A stretch of DNA of 64,000 nucleotides from Porphyra umbilicalis (lineage: Eukaryota; Rhodophyta; Bangiophyceae; Bangiales; Bangiaceae): contig KV918809.1 in NCBI GenBank assembly GCA_002049455.2, positions 248,001 through 312,000 of the forward strand. Direction: 5' to 3'. This document shows positions 9,611 to 20,860 of this stretch, piece by piece; position 1 is the first letter of the stretch; each line of letters begins with the position of its first letter. The notes beneath the pieces are model-generated. The model was not told the DNA's origin. It did no database searches and was given only the letters and a program-made list of their open reading frames with translations. The translations under genes and the position numbers were made by a program.

Positions 9611-11257
9611 ATGTCTACTGGTGGTACCGGCGGCACTCGGCGAGCCAGAGACGGCAAGTTGCCATCTGGCTACCGGCCGCCGGGCGGGGGACAAGGCACT
9701 CCTGCCGCCTCCGACGCCCCCACGGACGGTGCTCCAACTCCTCCCATCCCTGCGGATCAAGCCGCCTCTGGGCAGATGCAGGTGGTGGAGAGCCTGAAGG
9801 CGGCCGTTGAAGCACTTCAGCGACGCCTAACGGCCCAAGAACAGACTAACGAGTCTCTGGCGCGAGCCAATGACAAGTTGGTCGACGACGTCGAGGCCCT
9901 GCGCAAGGTCGACTCCCATGAGGAGGAACGCCGTGTGGCTAAGTCTCGCCGCCAGTCGGGCGACAAGACCAAGGACGTCAAGAAGACGAACAAGGTGATC
10001 AAGGACAAGTCCGTCCGCAAGGACGCTCCGGCTAACGCCGCGCCTTCCTCATCTTCCGACGATTCCGCGTCTGGGTCAAGCCCGACGTCGTCAGACGACG
10101 ACAACCCCAACGCGACGGACACGTCCTCTTCGGACGATGGCCACGGGCCCCTACACCCGCCGTCGCCCCCAAGTGGGTCCTCGCCGAGCGAAAGCTCGAG
10201 CGAGTCGGACGCTGCCGCGCGCAAGCGCCCCGCGCCCCCCACCAAACGGAAGGAGCGACTTGAAAAAGCCGATAGGATCAAGGTGATCCGCCCGGCTAAT
10301 AGCCGCTTCAAGGCACTCCTGGACTACAGGACGTACTTCCTGATCCGCCGTCAACTGACGTATACGCCTAAAGAGGCACAGCGGTCGCACCGTCTCAACA
10401 AGCGTTTGGAAGGAGCGTTCCATGGGCAACAGCCATTCACGGGAGCCCTGCCCTTGGGCATCTTCACGTTCTTGACGACCTTTCGCCGCGCGTGCGACGC
10501 GGCTGGGCTGACGCACGGTCAAGCCCTTCCGCTTATGGTCTTTCGACTAGCCGGCAACGCCAAGATGGCCTTCTCCGGCGCGCTTAACAGCACCCTCGGA
10601 CGTAAGCGTTACGCCATCCGTACCTACGGAGATGCCGTCAACTGGCTTCTTTCGAAGTATGCGACACACGCAACCATGGCTAACGCCTATCAAGACATCA
10701 TTACGATGAAGCAACAAGACAACGAGGCGCCCACGGCCTTTGGTCATCGCGTGGAAACGCAATGCGACCTCCTGAACGGTTTGTTCGACATCCAAGACGT
10801 TAAGGACGTCTTCATCACTGGTCTTTCGGACCTTGTGCAAGCGCACGTCCGGGTACTGAACGACCAGTTCCCCGACCGAACCCTGTCCGAGACGGTCGCC
10901 ACCGCCCAGATGTACTGGGACGGCACCAACAAGTTGCGTTTGCAACTCAAGATTACCCGCCCAACGGCGATCAAAGTCGCTTACGCGACACAAGACCAGC
11001 GGACGACGACGGAACGACCGTTCACACCGGTTCGCACCCCGCCGCCCCCTCGGGCTGCCGTCCCTCAAGCCAATCGGGCTGACATCTGTTACAACTGTAA
11101 CAAGCCGGGGCACTTCGCCGCACAGTGTGCCGAGCCTTATCGCCCTCGCGAGCGTCGGCAACCGCCTATCGGCGTTCATGCCCTTGCCGACGGCAACGTC
11201 GAGGAAGACGAAGTCGAGCATCCGGCCGACGCCGTGGACGACTCGAAAAACGTCTAG
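9611..11257 (+). CDS. gag: gag of the chromovirus
   Basis: This open frame begins MSTGGTGGTRRARDGKLPSG. Its first part is low-complexity, charged and serine-rich. A gag-like core follows (from about residue 225), and a CCHC zinc knuckle, CYNCNKPGHFAAQC, lies near residue 495. These are the structural parts of the family: particle assembly and nucleic-acid binding. The frame overlaps the start of the pol frame by about 130 bases. Members of this family commonly reach pol by ribosomal frameshifting. Confidence 0.9.
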   Translation: MSTGGTGGTRRARDGKLPSGYRPPGGGQGTPAASDAPTDGAPTPPIPADQAASGQMQVVESLKAAVEALQRRLTAQEQTNESLARANDKLVDDVEALRKVDSHEEERRVAKSRRQSGDKTKDVKKTNKVIKDKSVRKDAPANAAPSSSSDDSASGSSPTSSDDDNPNATDTSSSDDGHGPLHPPSPPSGSSPSESSSESDAAARKRPAPPTKRKERLEKADRIKVIRPANSRFKALLDYRTYFLIRRQLTYTPKEAQRSHRLNKRLEGAFHGQQPFTGALPLGIFTFLTTFRRACDAAGLTHGQALPLMVFRLAGNAKMAFSGALNSTLGRKRYAIRTYGDAVNWLLSKYATHATMANAYQDIITMKQQDNEAPTAFGHRVETQCDLLNGLFDIQDVKDVFITGLSDLVQAHVRVLNDQFPDRTLSETVATAQMYWDGTNKLRLQLKITRPTAIKVAYATQDQRTTTERPFTPVRTPPPPRAAVPQANRADICYNCNKPGHFAAQCAEPYRPRERRQPPIGVHALADGNVEEDEVEHPADAVDDSKNV

Positions 11258-14200
11258 GCCGGGTGCCCGACTTGGGGTTGCCCGGCGGAACGCGAAAGCG
11301 TACGGTGACAAGACTCTTACGTCGTGCCCTTCGGCACTATGAGATCGCAGCCACGTTAGGCCCATGCCTGCGCATAATGCGAAGTTGCCGCCCTGTCTTA
11401 GACACGGGCGCCGGGGTGAACATAGTGCGAACTAGTGTTCTCCCTTCGAACTGGATGGCTTACGCCGAAGAGTTGACTACGCTTCCGCGCATCCGAGATG
11501 CAAACAACAATCGTCTTGTGACGAAGTATGCCATACATCTGTATGTAGACACTGGAGGTGTGCGTCTATTTGACCGATTCCTCGTTGCCGACAACTTGTC
11601 AGTCCCGTGCATTCTTGGCACCGAGTTCATTGAACAAAACATCGAGGGCATTCTGCCGCGCTTGCGCAAGATCGTCTGGCAAGAGCACGTGCGATGCACG
11701 GAAGAGCAACCTCGGCCAACGCCGATCTTAGCTTGTCTTAACGACAGCGCGTGGGACCGCCACTGGCAAGATAAACCCGCTCGGGTTCGAGCCTGCAAAC
11801 AGGTGCGTGTCAACGGACACAAGGAGGAGTGGATCATGGCCACGTGCGACACGCCTGGTATGGTTACCATCACACCGAACATTCGGTTGTGCCGACACAA
11901 GTCCATGGCAGTCGCCCGCGGCATCGCCATCGTCAAACCGGACGAACCATTCCTGGTCAAGTTATGCAACCTCGGCAAGGACCAAGTCATTGTTCGCAAG
12001 AACTCTACCTTGGGGTTTGCGGAACCTTACCAAGGGCCGATGCTTTCCGCCGTCTTGGATGACAACACCCCAAAGGGTGGAACCGATAACTCATCGGACG
12101 ACGCGAGTCGTGACCCACTCGAGGACCTCGACCTCACTGAGGCACCCGAGTACCTGCACAAGCAGATTCGAGACATGCTGAAGACGCATTCGTCTATGTG
12201 GGATGGAACCCTTGGCGTCATCCGTGCTACGGAGCACGCCATCGTCAATCCTCCCGACGCTCTGCCCATACGGGCCCAACCCTACCGCACCGGGCCGTTC
12301 AAACGGCAGATCATCGCTGATCAGATCAACAAGATGTTGAAGCTCAACGTCATTGCCCCTAGCCATAGTGCTTGGGCAAGCCCCGTGGTAATTGTACCCA
12401 AGAAGAACGGCAAAGCCCGGTTCTGTGTCGACTATCGTCGGTTAAACAACATCACCAAGAAGGATGCTTATCCCTTGCCTCGGATGGAGGACTGCCTCGA
12501 CTCCTTGGGAGATGCCCAGGTGTTCACGTCTCTCGACTGCACCGCGGGGTACTGGCAAGTACCCTTACGCAAGGACGACCAAGAGAAGACGGCGTTCACA
12601 ACGCACTGTGGTATATACCACTGGTTATCCATGCCGTTCGGCTTGACGAACGCGCCCGCTACCTTCCAGCGCGCGTTGGATGTTATCCTCTCCGGTTTGA
12701 AGTGGCAGATATGCCTCGTCTACTTAGACGATGTCATCTTCTTCTCCGCAAACGCGGAACAACACGTCAAAGACGTTGACACGGTTCTTCACCGTCTCCG
12801 CGAAGCCGGGGTCACCCTCAACTTGAAAAAGTGCACGTGGTTCTCCGATGAGGTCGAGTACCTAGGACACATTGTCCGCCCCGGGCAACTGCACGTGCAC
12901 AACAAGAACGTGGATGCTCTGAAGCATGCCAAGTTCCCAACCACAAAGACCCAGCTGAAAAGCTTCTTGGGCATGTGCAACGTCTATCGACGGTTTGTCA
13001 AAGACTTTGCCAAACGAGCAAAGCCCCTGAACGCCCTGACTAGGGCCGAGATCCCACCGGATTTACCACCACCGACGGACGTGGCTATCGCCGCCTTCGA
13101 GGATTTTCGCAACGCACTGTTGTGCCCACCGGTACTTGCCTTGCCGAAGGCCAATCGGAAGCTCGTCGTTGACGTGGACGCCTGCGCCGACCAAGTTGGT
13201 TGTACCCTCCTCCAAGAGGAGCCGGGCGAACTGCCTCACCCTGTCGGGTATTGGAGCCGAGGACTCACTGCTGCAGAGCAGAACTACTCCACCACGGAGC
13301 GAGAATGCCTCGGCGTTGTGTGGGCTGTCCTCAAGTTGAGGCACTTCCTCGACGGACAACGCTTCCTCATCCGAACGGATCACCAAGCACTTAGCTGGAT
13401 CTACAGCACAACCGACTCAAGCGGACGCTTGATGCGATGGCGACTTCGCCTCTCCGAATATACATTCGATATGGTTTATAAACCAGGTGCATCTCACCAC
13501 TTGCCCGACTTCCTGTCGCGCGCCTCTACGGTGGCGCCGCCAGAAGATATCCATGATGATATACCTTGTCTGGCATTGGCCGAGACGGCCAACGGCTTAA
13601 GAACGGGGAGGTACACGGGTACCGACATACCGAAACCGGTGAAGTTCGACGACGTTGTCGAAGCACAACAAACAGACGACTTCTGCGTCGAGATGTCCAC
13701 TCGCGTGGAGCGCGGAACGGCCAAGGCCTTCTTCCGCGATGAGCATCACGCTCTGTACCGCCGTGCGCCTTACGGCAAACAATTGGTTATTCCAAAGTCG
13801 CTACGCGAACGCGTGTTGACCCTCGAGCACCACGCAACCGTGGCCGCCCATCCTGGTATGAACCGAATGTATTACACCATGCGCAAGGCATACTACTGGC
13901 CTTCAATGGTGACGGATATTCATTCGACCATCACCAAGTGCACAACGTGTCCGCAAAACCGCCTCGCCTTGCGGCGGCACACCACGCCCTTGACCCTGTT
14001 CCAGGCTACCGAGCCTCTCACGGAGCTATCCGTTGACATCTTTGGGCCCATCCCGGCCTCCAAGAAGGGCAACCGCTTCATCTTGGTTATCACCGACCGC
14101 TTCGCCAAGCTCACCAAGTGCGTCGCCTTGCGGCGAATCACGGCTATGTCAGTGGCGTCAGCCATCATCGACGCGTGGGTGTCAGCCTACGGGCCACCGG

Positions 14201-15705
14201 ACCGAATCCTATCGGACCAAGGGCCCCAGTTCATGTCGAACTTCTTCATCGCTGTGATGAAAATGCTTGGCATTGAAACGGTTCGCACCACGGCGTATCA
14301 TCCCCAAACCAATGGGCAAGTCGAACGGTACAACCGTACCATGGCTACTCAGCTGCGACACTACGTCGCCGATGACCCATCACGATGGGATGAGCTACTC
14401 CCGGTAATCACCATGGCGTATAATAGCCAACCTTATCGGTCGACGGGCATCGCCCCATTTGAGCTTGTTATCCCAAGGCGGATCCCCAACCTCACGGTTC
14501 GCAACTTGCCCCCGGGCACTCCGCTTACCAATAAGGGAACGCTCAAGGATGGGTCACCCCTAGCTCGCAAACGCGAGTTCATGGCCCGCCTGCGCAAGCA
14601 GATCCCCATCGTGGTCGAGGCCTTGCGTAAGACGCAACAACGTTACAAACGTAACTTCGACCATCGGGTCGCAACCCGCAATGCGGACGTCAAGATCGGC
14701 GACTACGTATACACGACCAACCACGATCGGCAAAACAAGCTGCGAAGCAAAGCCATTGGACCCTTCGTGGTCGTCGACGCGGACGCGGACGCCTCCACGT
14801 TTGTCATTGACATTGACGGCGAGGAGAAACGCGTCAGCAGTGACCATGTCACCCCCGCTCCTCGTCCAACGACGACGGACAAGGTTCCACACCCCTTGCT
14901 AGATGGTCTAGACCAACGCAAGTCAACCCCGGCAACTGCCGATGAGTATGTGATCGACAAACTCCTAGGCTTACGCCAGACGGGTGACAGCTATAGCGCT
15001 AAGGTGCGCTGGTTCGACTACGGGTCGAAAGACGACACCTGGGAACCCCTGGAGAACCTCCCCCGCAACCTGGTGGTGCGTTTCCTTCGACAGAAGAAGA
15101 AGCATGTACCGGGGTACGAGTGGCAAACGCCAACGCGACGAAGTCGCCGACAGGCCGGGCTCACAACCGTGGCCAACATCGTCATGGACTCCACGTGGAT
15201 ACCCACTATCCAACATGTCCATGTTACCGGTGACGGAGTTATCCATGCCGATGTCTCTTGGACAGAGTCAAGTACCGGCGTTGCAATTAAGGAAGTAATT
15301 CCTGTGGCGTGGCTCAAGTCCACTCTGCCGTCCATGACGCGCAACTTTGCGTATGACCCCCAACTTGCCTTGCGGCATTTCTCTCGGCTGAACCGTGTTT
15401 ACGGCCCGTACACATATGCGTGGCCGAAATCCGCACAGGCGACACTGATCGGGAGCGATCCCCCCGTACCAGTGCTCCCCAACGGGTTTCTGGTACCTCC
15501 GGTACAACACTTGGACTCAGTCCTTCGACGCTTGGTAACAACCACTGAGGAAGCAACCGTGGTAATACCACAATGGACCAACACCAGTTGGTACGCTACT
15601 GCCATACGTGCATGTTTCGAGTACGAAGTGCTTTTATCAGCAGACTCAAGGGATGCAAATCCCACACTATGGGCCATGCTGGCATGCCACTTCCTTCATC
15701 GCTAG
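11125..15705 (+). CDS. pol: pol of the chromovirus (protease, RT, RNase H, integrase, chromodomain)
   Basis: One long frame, different from that of gag, carries the domains in Ty3/gypsy order. The aspartic protease motif DTGAG is near residue 93, the reverse transcriptase YLDD box near 533, and RNase H follows at about 680-790. The integrase zinc-binding region (HHATVAAHPGMN to CTTCPQNR) begins near 903, and the catalytic core runs from about 968. A chromodomain (EYVIDKLLGL, then WFDYGSKDDTWEPLENLP) lies near 1275-1325. Chromodomains of this group are known to bind modified histones and guide integration. The first residues overlap gag and may not be a true start. Confidence 0.93.
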   Translation: MCRALSPSRASATAYRRSCPCRRQRRGRRSRASGRRRGRLEKRLGRVPDLGLPGGTRKRTVTRLLRRALRHYEIAATLGPCLRIMRSCRPVLDTGAGVNIVRTSVLPSNWMAYAEELTTLPRIRDANNNRLVTKYAIHLYVDTGGVRLFDRFLVADNLSVPCILGTEFIEQNIEGILPRLRKIVWQEHVRCTEEQPRPTPILACLNDSAWDRHWQDKPARVRACKQVRVNGHKEEWIMATCDTPGMVTITPNIRLCRHKSMAVARGIAIVKPDEPFLVKLCNLGKDQVIVRKNSTLGFAEPYQGPMLSAVLDDNTPKGGTDNSSDDASRDPLEDLDLTEAPEYLHKQIRDMLKTHSSMWDGTLGVIRATEHAIVNPPDALPIRAQPYRTGPFKRQIIADQINKMLKLNVIAPSHSAWASPVVIVPKKNGKARFCVDYRRLNNITKKDAYPLPRMEDCLDSLGDAQVFTSLDCTAGYWQVPLRKDDQEKTAFTTHCGIYHWLSMPFGLTNAPATFQRALDVILSGLKWQICLVYLDDVIFFSANAEQHVKDVDTVLHRLREAGVTLNLKKCTWFSDEVEYLGHIVRPGQLHVHNKNVDALKHAKFPTTKTQLKSFLGMCNVYRRFVKDFAKRAKPLNALTRAEIPPDLPPPTDVAIAAFEDFRNALLCPPVLALPKANRKLVVDVDACADQVGCTLLQEEPGELPHPVGYWSRGLTAAEQNYSTTERECLGVVWAVLKLRHFLDGQRFLIRTDHQALSWIYSTTDSSGRLMRWRLRLSEYTFDMVYKPGASHHLPDFLSRASTVAPPEDIHDDIPCLALAETANGLRTGRYTGTDIPKPVKFDDVVEAQQTDDFCVEMSTRVERGTAKAFFRDEHHALYRRAPYGKQLVIPKSLRERVLTLEHHATVAAHPGMNRMYYTMRKAYYWPSMVTDIHSTITKCTTCPQNRLALRRHTTPLTLFQATEPLTELSVDIFGPIPASKKGNRFILVITDRFAKLTKCVALRRITAMSVASAIIDAWVSAYGPPDRILSDQGPQFMSNFFIAVMKMLGIETVRTTAYHPQTNGQVERYNRTMATQLRHYVADDPSRWDELLPVITMAYNSQPYRSTGIAPFELVIPRRIPNLTVRNLPPGTPLTNKGTLKDGSPLARKREFMARLRKQIPIVVEALRKTQQRYKRNFDHRVATRNADVKIGDYVYTTNHDRQNKLRSKAIGPFVVVDADADASTFVIDIDGEEKRVSSDHVTPAPRPTTTDKVPHPLLDGLDQRKSTPATADEYVIDKLLGLRQTGDSYSAKVRWFDYGSKDDTWEPLENLPRNLVVRFLRQKKKHVPGYEWQTPTRRSRRQAGLTTVANIVMDSTWIPTIQHVHVTGDGVIHADVSWTESSTGVAIKEVIPVAWLKSTLPSMTRNFAYDPQLALRHFSRLNRVYGPYTYAWPKSAQATLIGSDPPVPVLPNGFLVPPVQHLDSVLRRLVTTTEEATVVIPQWTNTSWYATAIRACFEYEVLLSADSRDANPTLWAMLACHFLHR

Positions 15706-17650
15706 GATGACTGACAAGAAACTGCGAAGTTGATACGCCGAGTGTGCGCGCGAGCGCGGTTGCGGACGAAAATGTCGTACGGACTCTGGTCAGTAATGAC
15801 CGGGATCGCATCGACCACCTCGGTCGGGCCAACGTGCGCGTAGAACGAGCCGCGAGGCTGAGGCGAACATGCATCTCCGGGTCGGTGGACCAAACGACAT
15901 CGGGTCCGTCACCCGCAACGGCGTGAGCCACGTGCGCCGCGCCGCCGGCAGTTGCCGCCCTTGCCCGCGTTGCCGGCTCTCGACGCTCGCGCCGCAAAGC
16001 GAATCGCCCGCGTCGCCGGCCGTCGCCTCCCTTGCCTGCGCCGCAAGGCGAATCGCCCGCGCCAACGGCTGTCGTCAACCGCGCCGCCAGGCGAACCGCC
16101 CGCGTCGCAGGCCAATGCCGCCCTTGCCTGCGCCGCAAGGCGAATCGCCCGCGTCGCTGGCCGATGCCGCCCTTGCCCGCGCTGCCGGCCCTCGACGCTC
16201 GCGCCGCAAGGCGAATCGCCCGCGTCGCCGGCCGTCGCCTCCCTTGCCTGCGCCGCAAGGCAAATCGCCCGCGTCGCCGGCCGTCGCCACCCTTGCCCGC
16301 GCCGCAAGGCGAGTCGCCCGTGCCGCCAGGCGAACCGCCCGCGTCGCTGGCCGATGCCGCCCTTGCCTGCGCCGCATGGCAAATCGCCCGTGCCGCCAGG
16401 CGAACCGCCCGCGTCGCTGGCCGATGCCGCCCTTGCCCGCGCAACCGGCCCTCGACGCGCGCGACGCAAGGCGAATCGCCCGCGTCGCCGGCCGTTGCCG
16501 CCCTTTCCCGCGCCGCAAGGCGAACCACCCGCGCCACCAGCTGTTGTCAACCGCGCCGCAAGGCAGAAATTACCCGCGCCGCCAGGCAAACCGCCCGCGC
16601 CGCCGGCCGTTGCCGCCCTTGTCCGCGTTGCCGCCCCTCGACACCCGCGCCGCCAGGCGAACCACACGTGCCGACGCCGCGCTTGGCCAACGGGCGCGCC
16701 GCCCGCACCGCCGGGCGTGCCACCCTTGCCGCTGCCGCGCTTGGCCACCGGGCGCGCCGCCCGCGTTTCCGACCTTGTCGACCTTGCCGTCCTTGCGCCT
16801 TGCCGCCCTTGCCGACCTTGCCTTCCTTGCGCCTTGCCGCCCTTGCCGACCTTGCCTTCCTTGCTCCTTGCCGCCCTTGCCGCCCTTGCCGCCGTCGCCG
16901 CCGGGCTTTCCGCCCTTGCCGCCGTCGCCGCCGGGCTTGCCGCGCTTGCCGCCGTGCGCGCCGCCCCCCCCACCCAGCGCAAACGCACACTCCCCGGGCC
17001 CACCACCTCGCGGTGTGCCACCTTGCGGCGGCGCACCCCTACTCAACCTTGCCGTTAGGCCTCAACCTGTGCGCGAGCACGATGACACGGGATGGCCCCG
17101 CGCCGGCAACCGCAGACCCGTACAAGACACGGTGGTCACCGGCCGCAGGGTACGCACCCTTCCCCCCCCCCCCCCCCCCCCCCTTCCCCTCGGCAACAAG
17201 CGCCCGCGTCCCGGCTTTCGCCTTCTCGCCGGGGTAGTCAAGCCCCGACGAAGCTGGCGCCACACGGCACCGATGATGGTCACCCCAGCACGTGCTGCTC
17301 GACGCGCCGCCGCGAACAAGGGTCTTAACCCTGGCACCCGCGCCCGCCTCCGCACCAACGTACCCACACGCGTGGAACCGCCCGCGCCGGCACGCCTACG
17401 CGTAAGCGTCGAGCTGACCCGCAGATCAACCTGCCCGCCACGCACGCACGCGCGTGCGTGATCGGACGGTCGCGGCCGACGCCGGCGAACCGCCACCTCC
17501 CCCCAATCGGGACTGAGCGGCGCGCCCCTTCGCGACTCCCGCCGCCCGGGCAGTTACGCCCGCGCGGGCCCGTAAGAGGCCGCGATCGCCCAATCGGGTT
17601 TCACCATCCTCGGGTCTCACCGGGACGGTTCGAATCTCGCGTTGGAGGTA
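15706..17650. repeat. GC-rich repetitive 3' internal region of the chromovirus
   Basis: Between the end of pol and the 3' LTR lie 1.9 kb of GC-rich sequence. A segment like GGCGAATCGCCCGCGTCGCC recurs many times from about 16000 to 16600, followed by GCCCTTGCCG-type repeats to about 16950. Several frames on both strands are open, which follows from the repeats. A C22 run lies at 17162-17183. I see no recognisable protein. A region of this size here is unusual for a chromovirus. Confidence 0.7.
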
Positions 17651-18043
17651 TGTAGCATAACTCTGCTACCAATTGGCAATTAGCCACGGGTAGCCCCCTT
17701 GACTGGCCGAATCCACGGATGTGTGTGACTCGGCTTGTGGCACGCCCTTTGGGGGGTTACTTCCGCATTGTTTATTTTTTATTGCTTGTTTGCTTGCCTG
17801 TCTTATCTGTCTGCCGGCACTCATTACGATCGCTTGATCGGATGGTCGATCGACCAGTGCCGTTGTTTGTATTAAACCACCATGGGTCCGGGGTCGCCGT
17901 CGTGGGCACCACCCGGCTCCCCATCGGATGCCCTTCAACAAAAGGTCTTCTTCCTCGCCGCGACGGCGATAGAACTCGCTTTATTGCTTGGCTACGGTCG
18001 GTCTCAGTACACTGGTAATTGAACTAACGTTATTAATACCACA
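17651..18043 (+). repeat. 3' LTR of the chromovirus
   Basis: This is 393 bp and nearly identical to the 5' LTR. It is followed directly by the duplicated target CTTCC and then the rest of the interrupted Harbinger-like copy. A short purine stretch (GGAGG) precedes it where the polypurine tract is expected, but it is weak. Confidence 0.95.
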
Positions 18044-19651
18044 CTTCCAGCATCGCGTCTGCGGGCAAATCAAAAGGGTCCTCCATCGCGCAAAGAAGAC
18101 GGTCGCCACGACTGTGGCTGCGGACGGCCGTCGACGAAGACGGCGCTGCGCTGACGATGCCACCTGCACTCGGAGGCGCGGTCGCCTGTGGTCGAATGCT
18201 CGATGCGATGGTCCGTAGCAGTCGCGATACCGTTGGAAACGGTGAGCGCTCGAACGCTCTCCCGCGACACAAAGTACATGGTTTGGCACTCATGTTTTCG
18301 AAAAAGCCGGATGCCACGACACAAGCATTTCGAGCGGCGGCCAAAGCAGCGCCAGCCAATGAGAGCATCTCCACCAATGGAGCCAACCGTCCAACCCAAC
18401 GGCCACGTGTGCGCAACGTGTGGCGCTGTCACTGGCTCTCCAAAGGCAGAGCCAGAACTAAGCAGATCACGTCTCAAACTTGGGCTCGCCTCGACGTCTC
18501 TGGCGGTGGGCCTCTTTTGTGGCACCTCAGTATTTCCACAGATGCACTACAGAGAATCTCCATGACTGCCAGATCGTCTCGCAACTGTCTGCAAGCCACG
18601 GGTCATGCTTTCCATTGGCTTTCGTGGTCCGAACAGGAAACCAGGGGTTGGCCAAACGACTCGCGGCGTCAGCATCTCGACCAAGGGCTCCAACCGTCCA
18701 AACAGCCAAACGTGGGACCGTTTGGCCGTTTGGACGGTTGGAGCACTGGTGGCTGGGATCCGCTCCAAAACTAGGGTGTGACGGGGCTGGGACGGCCCAT
18801 AAATAGACCGGTTCACATTTTCTAATCTGCTAATGCATCTCGTGGTGACCTCGCGGGATCGCCCTTCTGAACTTTTGGAGCTTGAACGGCAGAGCCACCC
18901 CAAATAGACCTGTTTGGAGAAGCCCCGAGTCGTTTGGTCAACCCCTGGTTCCCTGTTCGGACCACGAAAGCCAATAGAAAGCGTGACCCGTGGCTTGTAG
19001 ACAGTTACGAGACGAGCTGGCAGTCATGGAGATTATCTGTATTGCAGTCTGCGCAATTTTGGCCGATCCGAACAGGAACACGAGTGCAAGGAACAATTAG
19101 ACAATTCGGGAGTTTGAGAAGAATTGAGGTTCATGCCTGTGTCATGGCGTCTGCACGCACATTTGAGTGACCTGCCATTTTCACTTGACCAGACTCGGCG
19201 CAGCATTTCAAGCTTTTTGTGCCTCTGTTGGATGTCATTCCAACAGCTGTCCCGCCTGTCGCCCCTTGGATGGTAGAGAAGTCTGGAGTTCCTGATCCAC
19301 AATTCCTAATGAGGCTCTTGTTCATGCAACCTGTCGTGCGCTCTGGGCGTCTCTCGCCCACTCTGAGGGTTTCTTGAGCGAACCGATGCAAGAACGCCTC
19401 GCAGTGCAGAAAATTGATCGCTTCTGCTGCCGAGCCAAGCTGAGATGCAAGGAAACTGGCCGCAAACGCCGACAAACGCCAGGCGCTGGGACCCATCCCC
19501 GGTGCCTTGCCTTTGACTCCGGCACTGCGTGACTCGCGTAGTCGCTCAGCTGACATCGCCCGCTCGCTCCCCAAAGGTCTTGTGCCCCCCCAACGCCACC
19601 ATCTCACCGCACCTGCCTGCCCCCCTCTGCGGTCGCACGGCCTCTCACTCG

Positions 19652-20662
19652 ATGAAGTCTGTCGAGACGAGGGAGCACCTGGTGCGGATGGTGCGGGAGC
19701 AGGGGCGTAGCGTCGCGTCGGCCGCCCGCGACGTGAACATTTCTGTGCGCTCCGCCACCCGCTTTCTGACGTACTTCCGGGACACGGGAGGTGAGTTTCA
19801 CTACGACCCGGCGCAGTGGAACCGCCACTCTGACAACCTCCACGATGACTCGCGCCTGCGGGACGCTATGCTGTCAGCTGTCGAGGAGCAGCCGGAGCTG
19901 TTTTTGGACACGCGCGCCGACGCTGTCAATGTCGTCGCCGCCCAGGTGGACGGGCCGGTCGAGGTCTCCCCGACGACTGTGGCACGGGTGCTTGCCCACA
20001 ACGGGTACACCCGAAAGGTCATTGAGCGCGCCTTCGTCACGCAAAATGAGGCGCATCGGGTGGCGTGGGTGGCAGCGCAGTGGCAGATTCCACTGCGCTG
20101 TCAAGTCTACATCGACGAGGCGCACCGAGTCGGGCGCTGTGCGGAGCGTCAGTGGGCTTGGTCTCTTCGGGGGGAGCGAGCGGAGTGTTATGTCGCGTCG
20201 TCTGCGGGGATGCGGACGAGCTTTCTTGTGGCTATGGCATTCGATCGTTTGCTTGATTGGCTTATCACTCGTCCTCCAGCGGGGCAGACCGCTGTTGACT
20301 TTCTATTGTTTGTAACAAACTTTGTTCTGCCTCATATGCACGCGGTGGAGGCCGGGAGGGCGTGGGATGAGCAGCCGGATCGATGTGTGCTTGTGCTGGA
20401 CAACGCTCGCATTCATGATGAAGTGGCTTTGGCAGCCGTGAGAGCCGCTGGTGTTGTCGTCTTGTTGCTCCCCCCGTACTCTCCGGACTTTAACCCGATT
20501 GAGGATGTGTTTTCCGTCGGCAGCAGCTGGCTGAAGCGGTGGCCTAGCCCCGACCAGTTTAACGCCTGGCCTATGCTCACAATCAACTCTATGCTGGAGC
20601 ACGTCACAAGAGACATGTGCCGTGGGTTCGTGCGCGCTGCAGTGCGCAGGTACAACGCGTAA
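19652..20662 (+). CDS. Tc1/IS630-superfamily DDE transposase, intact
   Basis: The product is 336 residues from ATG 19652 (MKSVETREHLVRMVREQGRS). The frame is open further upstream, but that stretch is Pro/Arg-rich and without a better start. A helix-turn-helix N-terminus (about residues 5-110) should bind the transposon ends. The RNase H-fold catalytic domain shows the first Asp in VYIDEAHR, the second in VLDNARIH and the Glu in PPYSPDFNPIEDVF. There are 33 residues between the second Asp and the Glu, where Tc1 and IS630 usually have 34. The enzyme would cut and paste the element at TA. No stops or frame breaks are seen. Confidence 0.9.
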   Translation: MKSVETREHLVRMVREQGRSVASAARDVNISVRSATRFLTYFRDTGGEFHYDPAQWNRHSDNLHDDSRLRDAMLSAVEEQPELFLDTRADAVNVVAAQVDGPVEVSPTTVARVLAHNGYTRKVIERAFVTQNEAHRVAWVAAQWQIPLRCQVYIDEAHRVGRCAERQWAWSLRGERAECYVASSAGMRTSFLVAMAFDRLLDWLITRPPAGQTAVDFLLFVTNFVLPHMHAVEAGRAWDEQPDRCVLVLDNARIHDEVALAAVRAAGVVVLLLPPYSPDFNPIEDVFSVGSSWLKRWPSPDQFNAWPMLTINSMLEHVTRDMCRGFVRAAVRRYNA

Positions 20663-20860
20663 GTCCCGTGAGACAATAAATGCATGCAACGGACAAGCAC
20701 ATCTCCTGCTACACTTGCGCTTCCAAAGCAAATACGGTGAAGACATCTCATACACAGCCGCCAACGCCTCCAGCCATGACAAAAAACACCATGAACAGCC
20801 CCCACCACCAACAACCGCGCCCCGCACGCGCGCACAACAAGAAGCCCCAACGGCGACCGT

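Larger units (their letters stand above)
8988..18043 (+). mobile_element. Ty3/gypsy chromovirus LTR retrotransposon, looks whole and young
   Basis: This 9,056-bp element is bounded by two 393-bp LTRs that begin TGTAGCAT and end ATACCACA. The five bases CTTCC are duplicated at its ends (8983-8987 and 18044-18048). Its order is LTR, gag, pol (protease, reverse transcriptase, RNase H, integrase, chromodomain), a long GC-rich 3' region, LTR. The chromodomain after integrase identifies a chromovirus. The two LTRs differ at about 2 of 393 positions, which points to a recent insertion. It looks whole. It sits inside the second Harbinger-like copy. Confidence 0.95.
7320..18086 (-). pseudogene. PIF/Harbinger transposase remnant, copy 2, split by a retrotransposon
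   Basis: This duplicate of the remnant at 4471-6176 is offset by 2,849 bp, and its translations in the conserved blocks are identical to copy 1. It carries the same two MITEs at the same sites. The LTR retrotransposon at 8988-18043 splits it within the acidic N-terminal leader, leaving the first codons on the far side (18044-18086). Since copy 1 lacks the retrotransposon, the duplication preceded that insertion. Confidence 0.8.

Noticed and set aside
15869-17461. 530-codon plus-strand ORF between pol and the 3' LTR, possibly an extra gene of the retrotransposon
   Set aside because: The region is GC-rich tandem repeat with several frames open on both strands and no recognisable domain.
17590-17650. 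tRNA-like GGTTCGAATC just before the 3' LTR
   Set aside because: The flanking bases do not form a T-stem or an acceptor stem, so it is not a tRNA gene.
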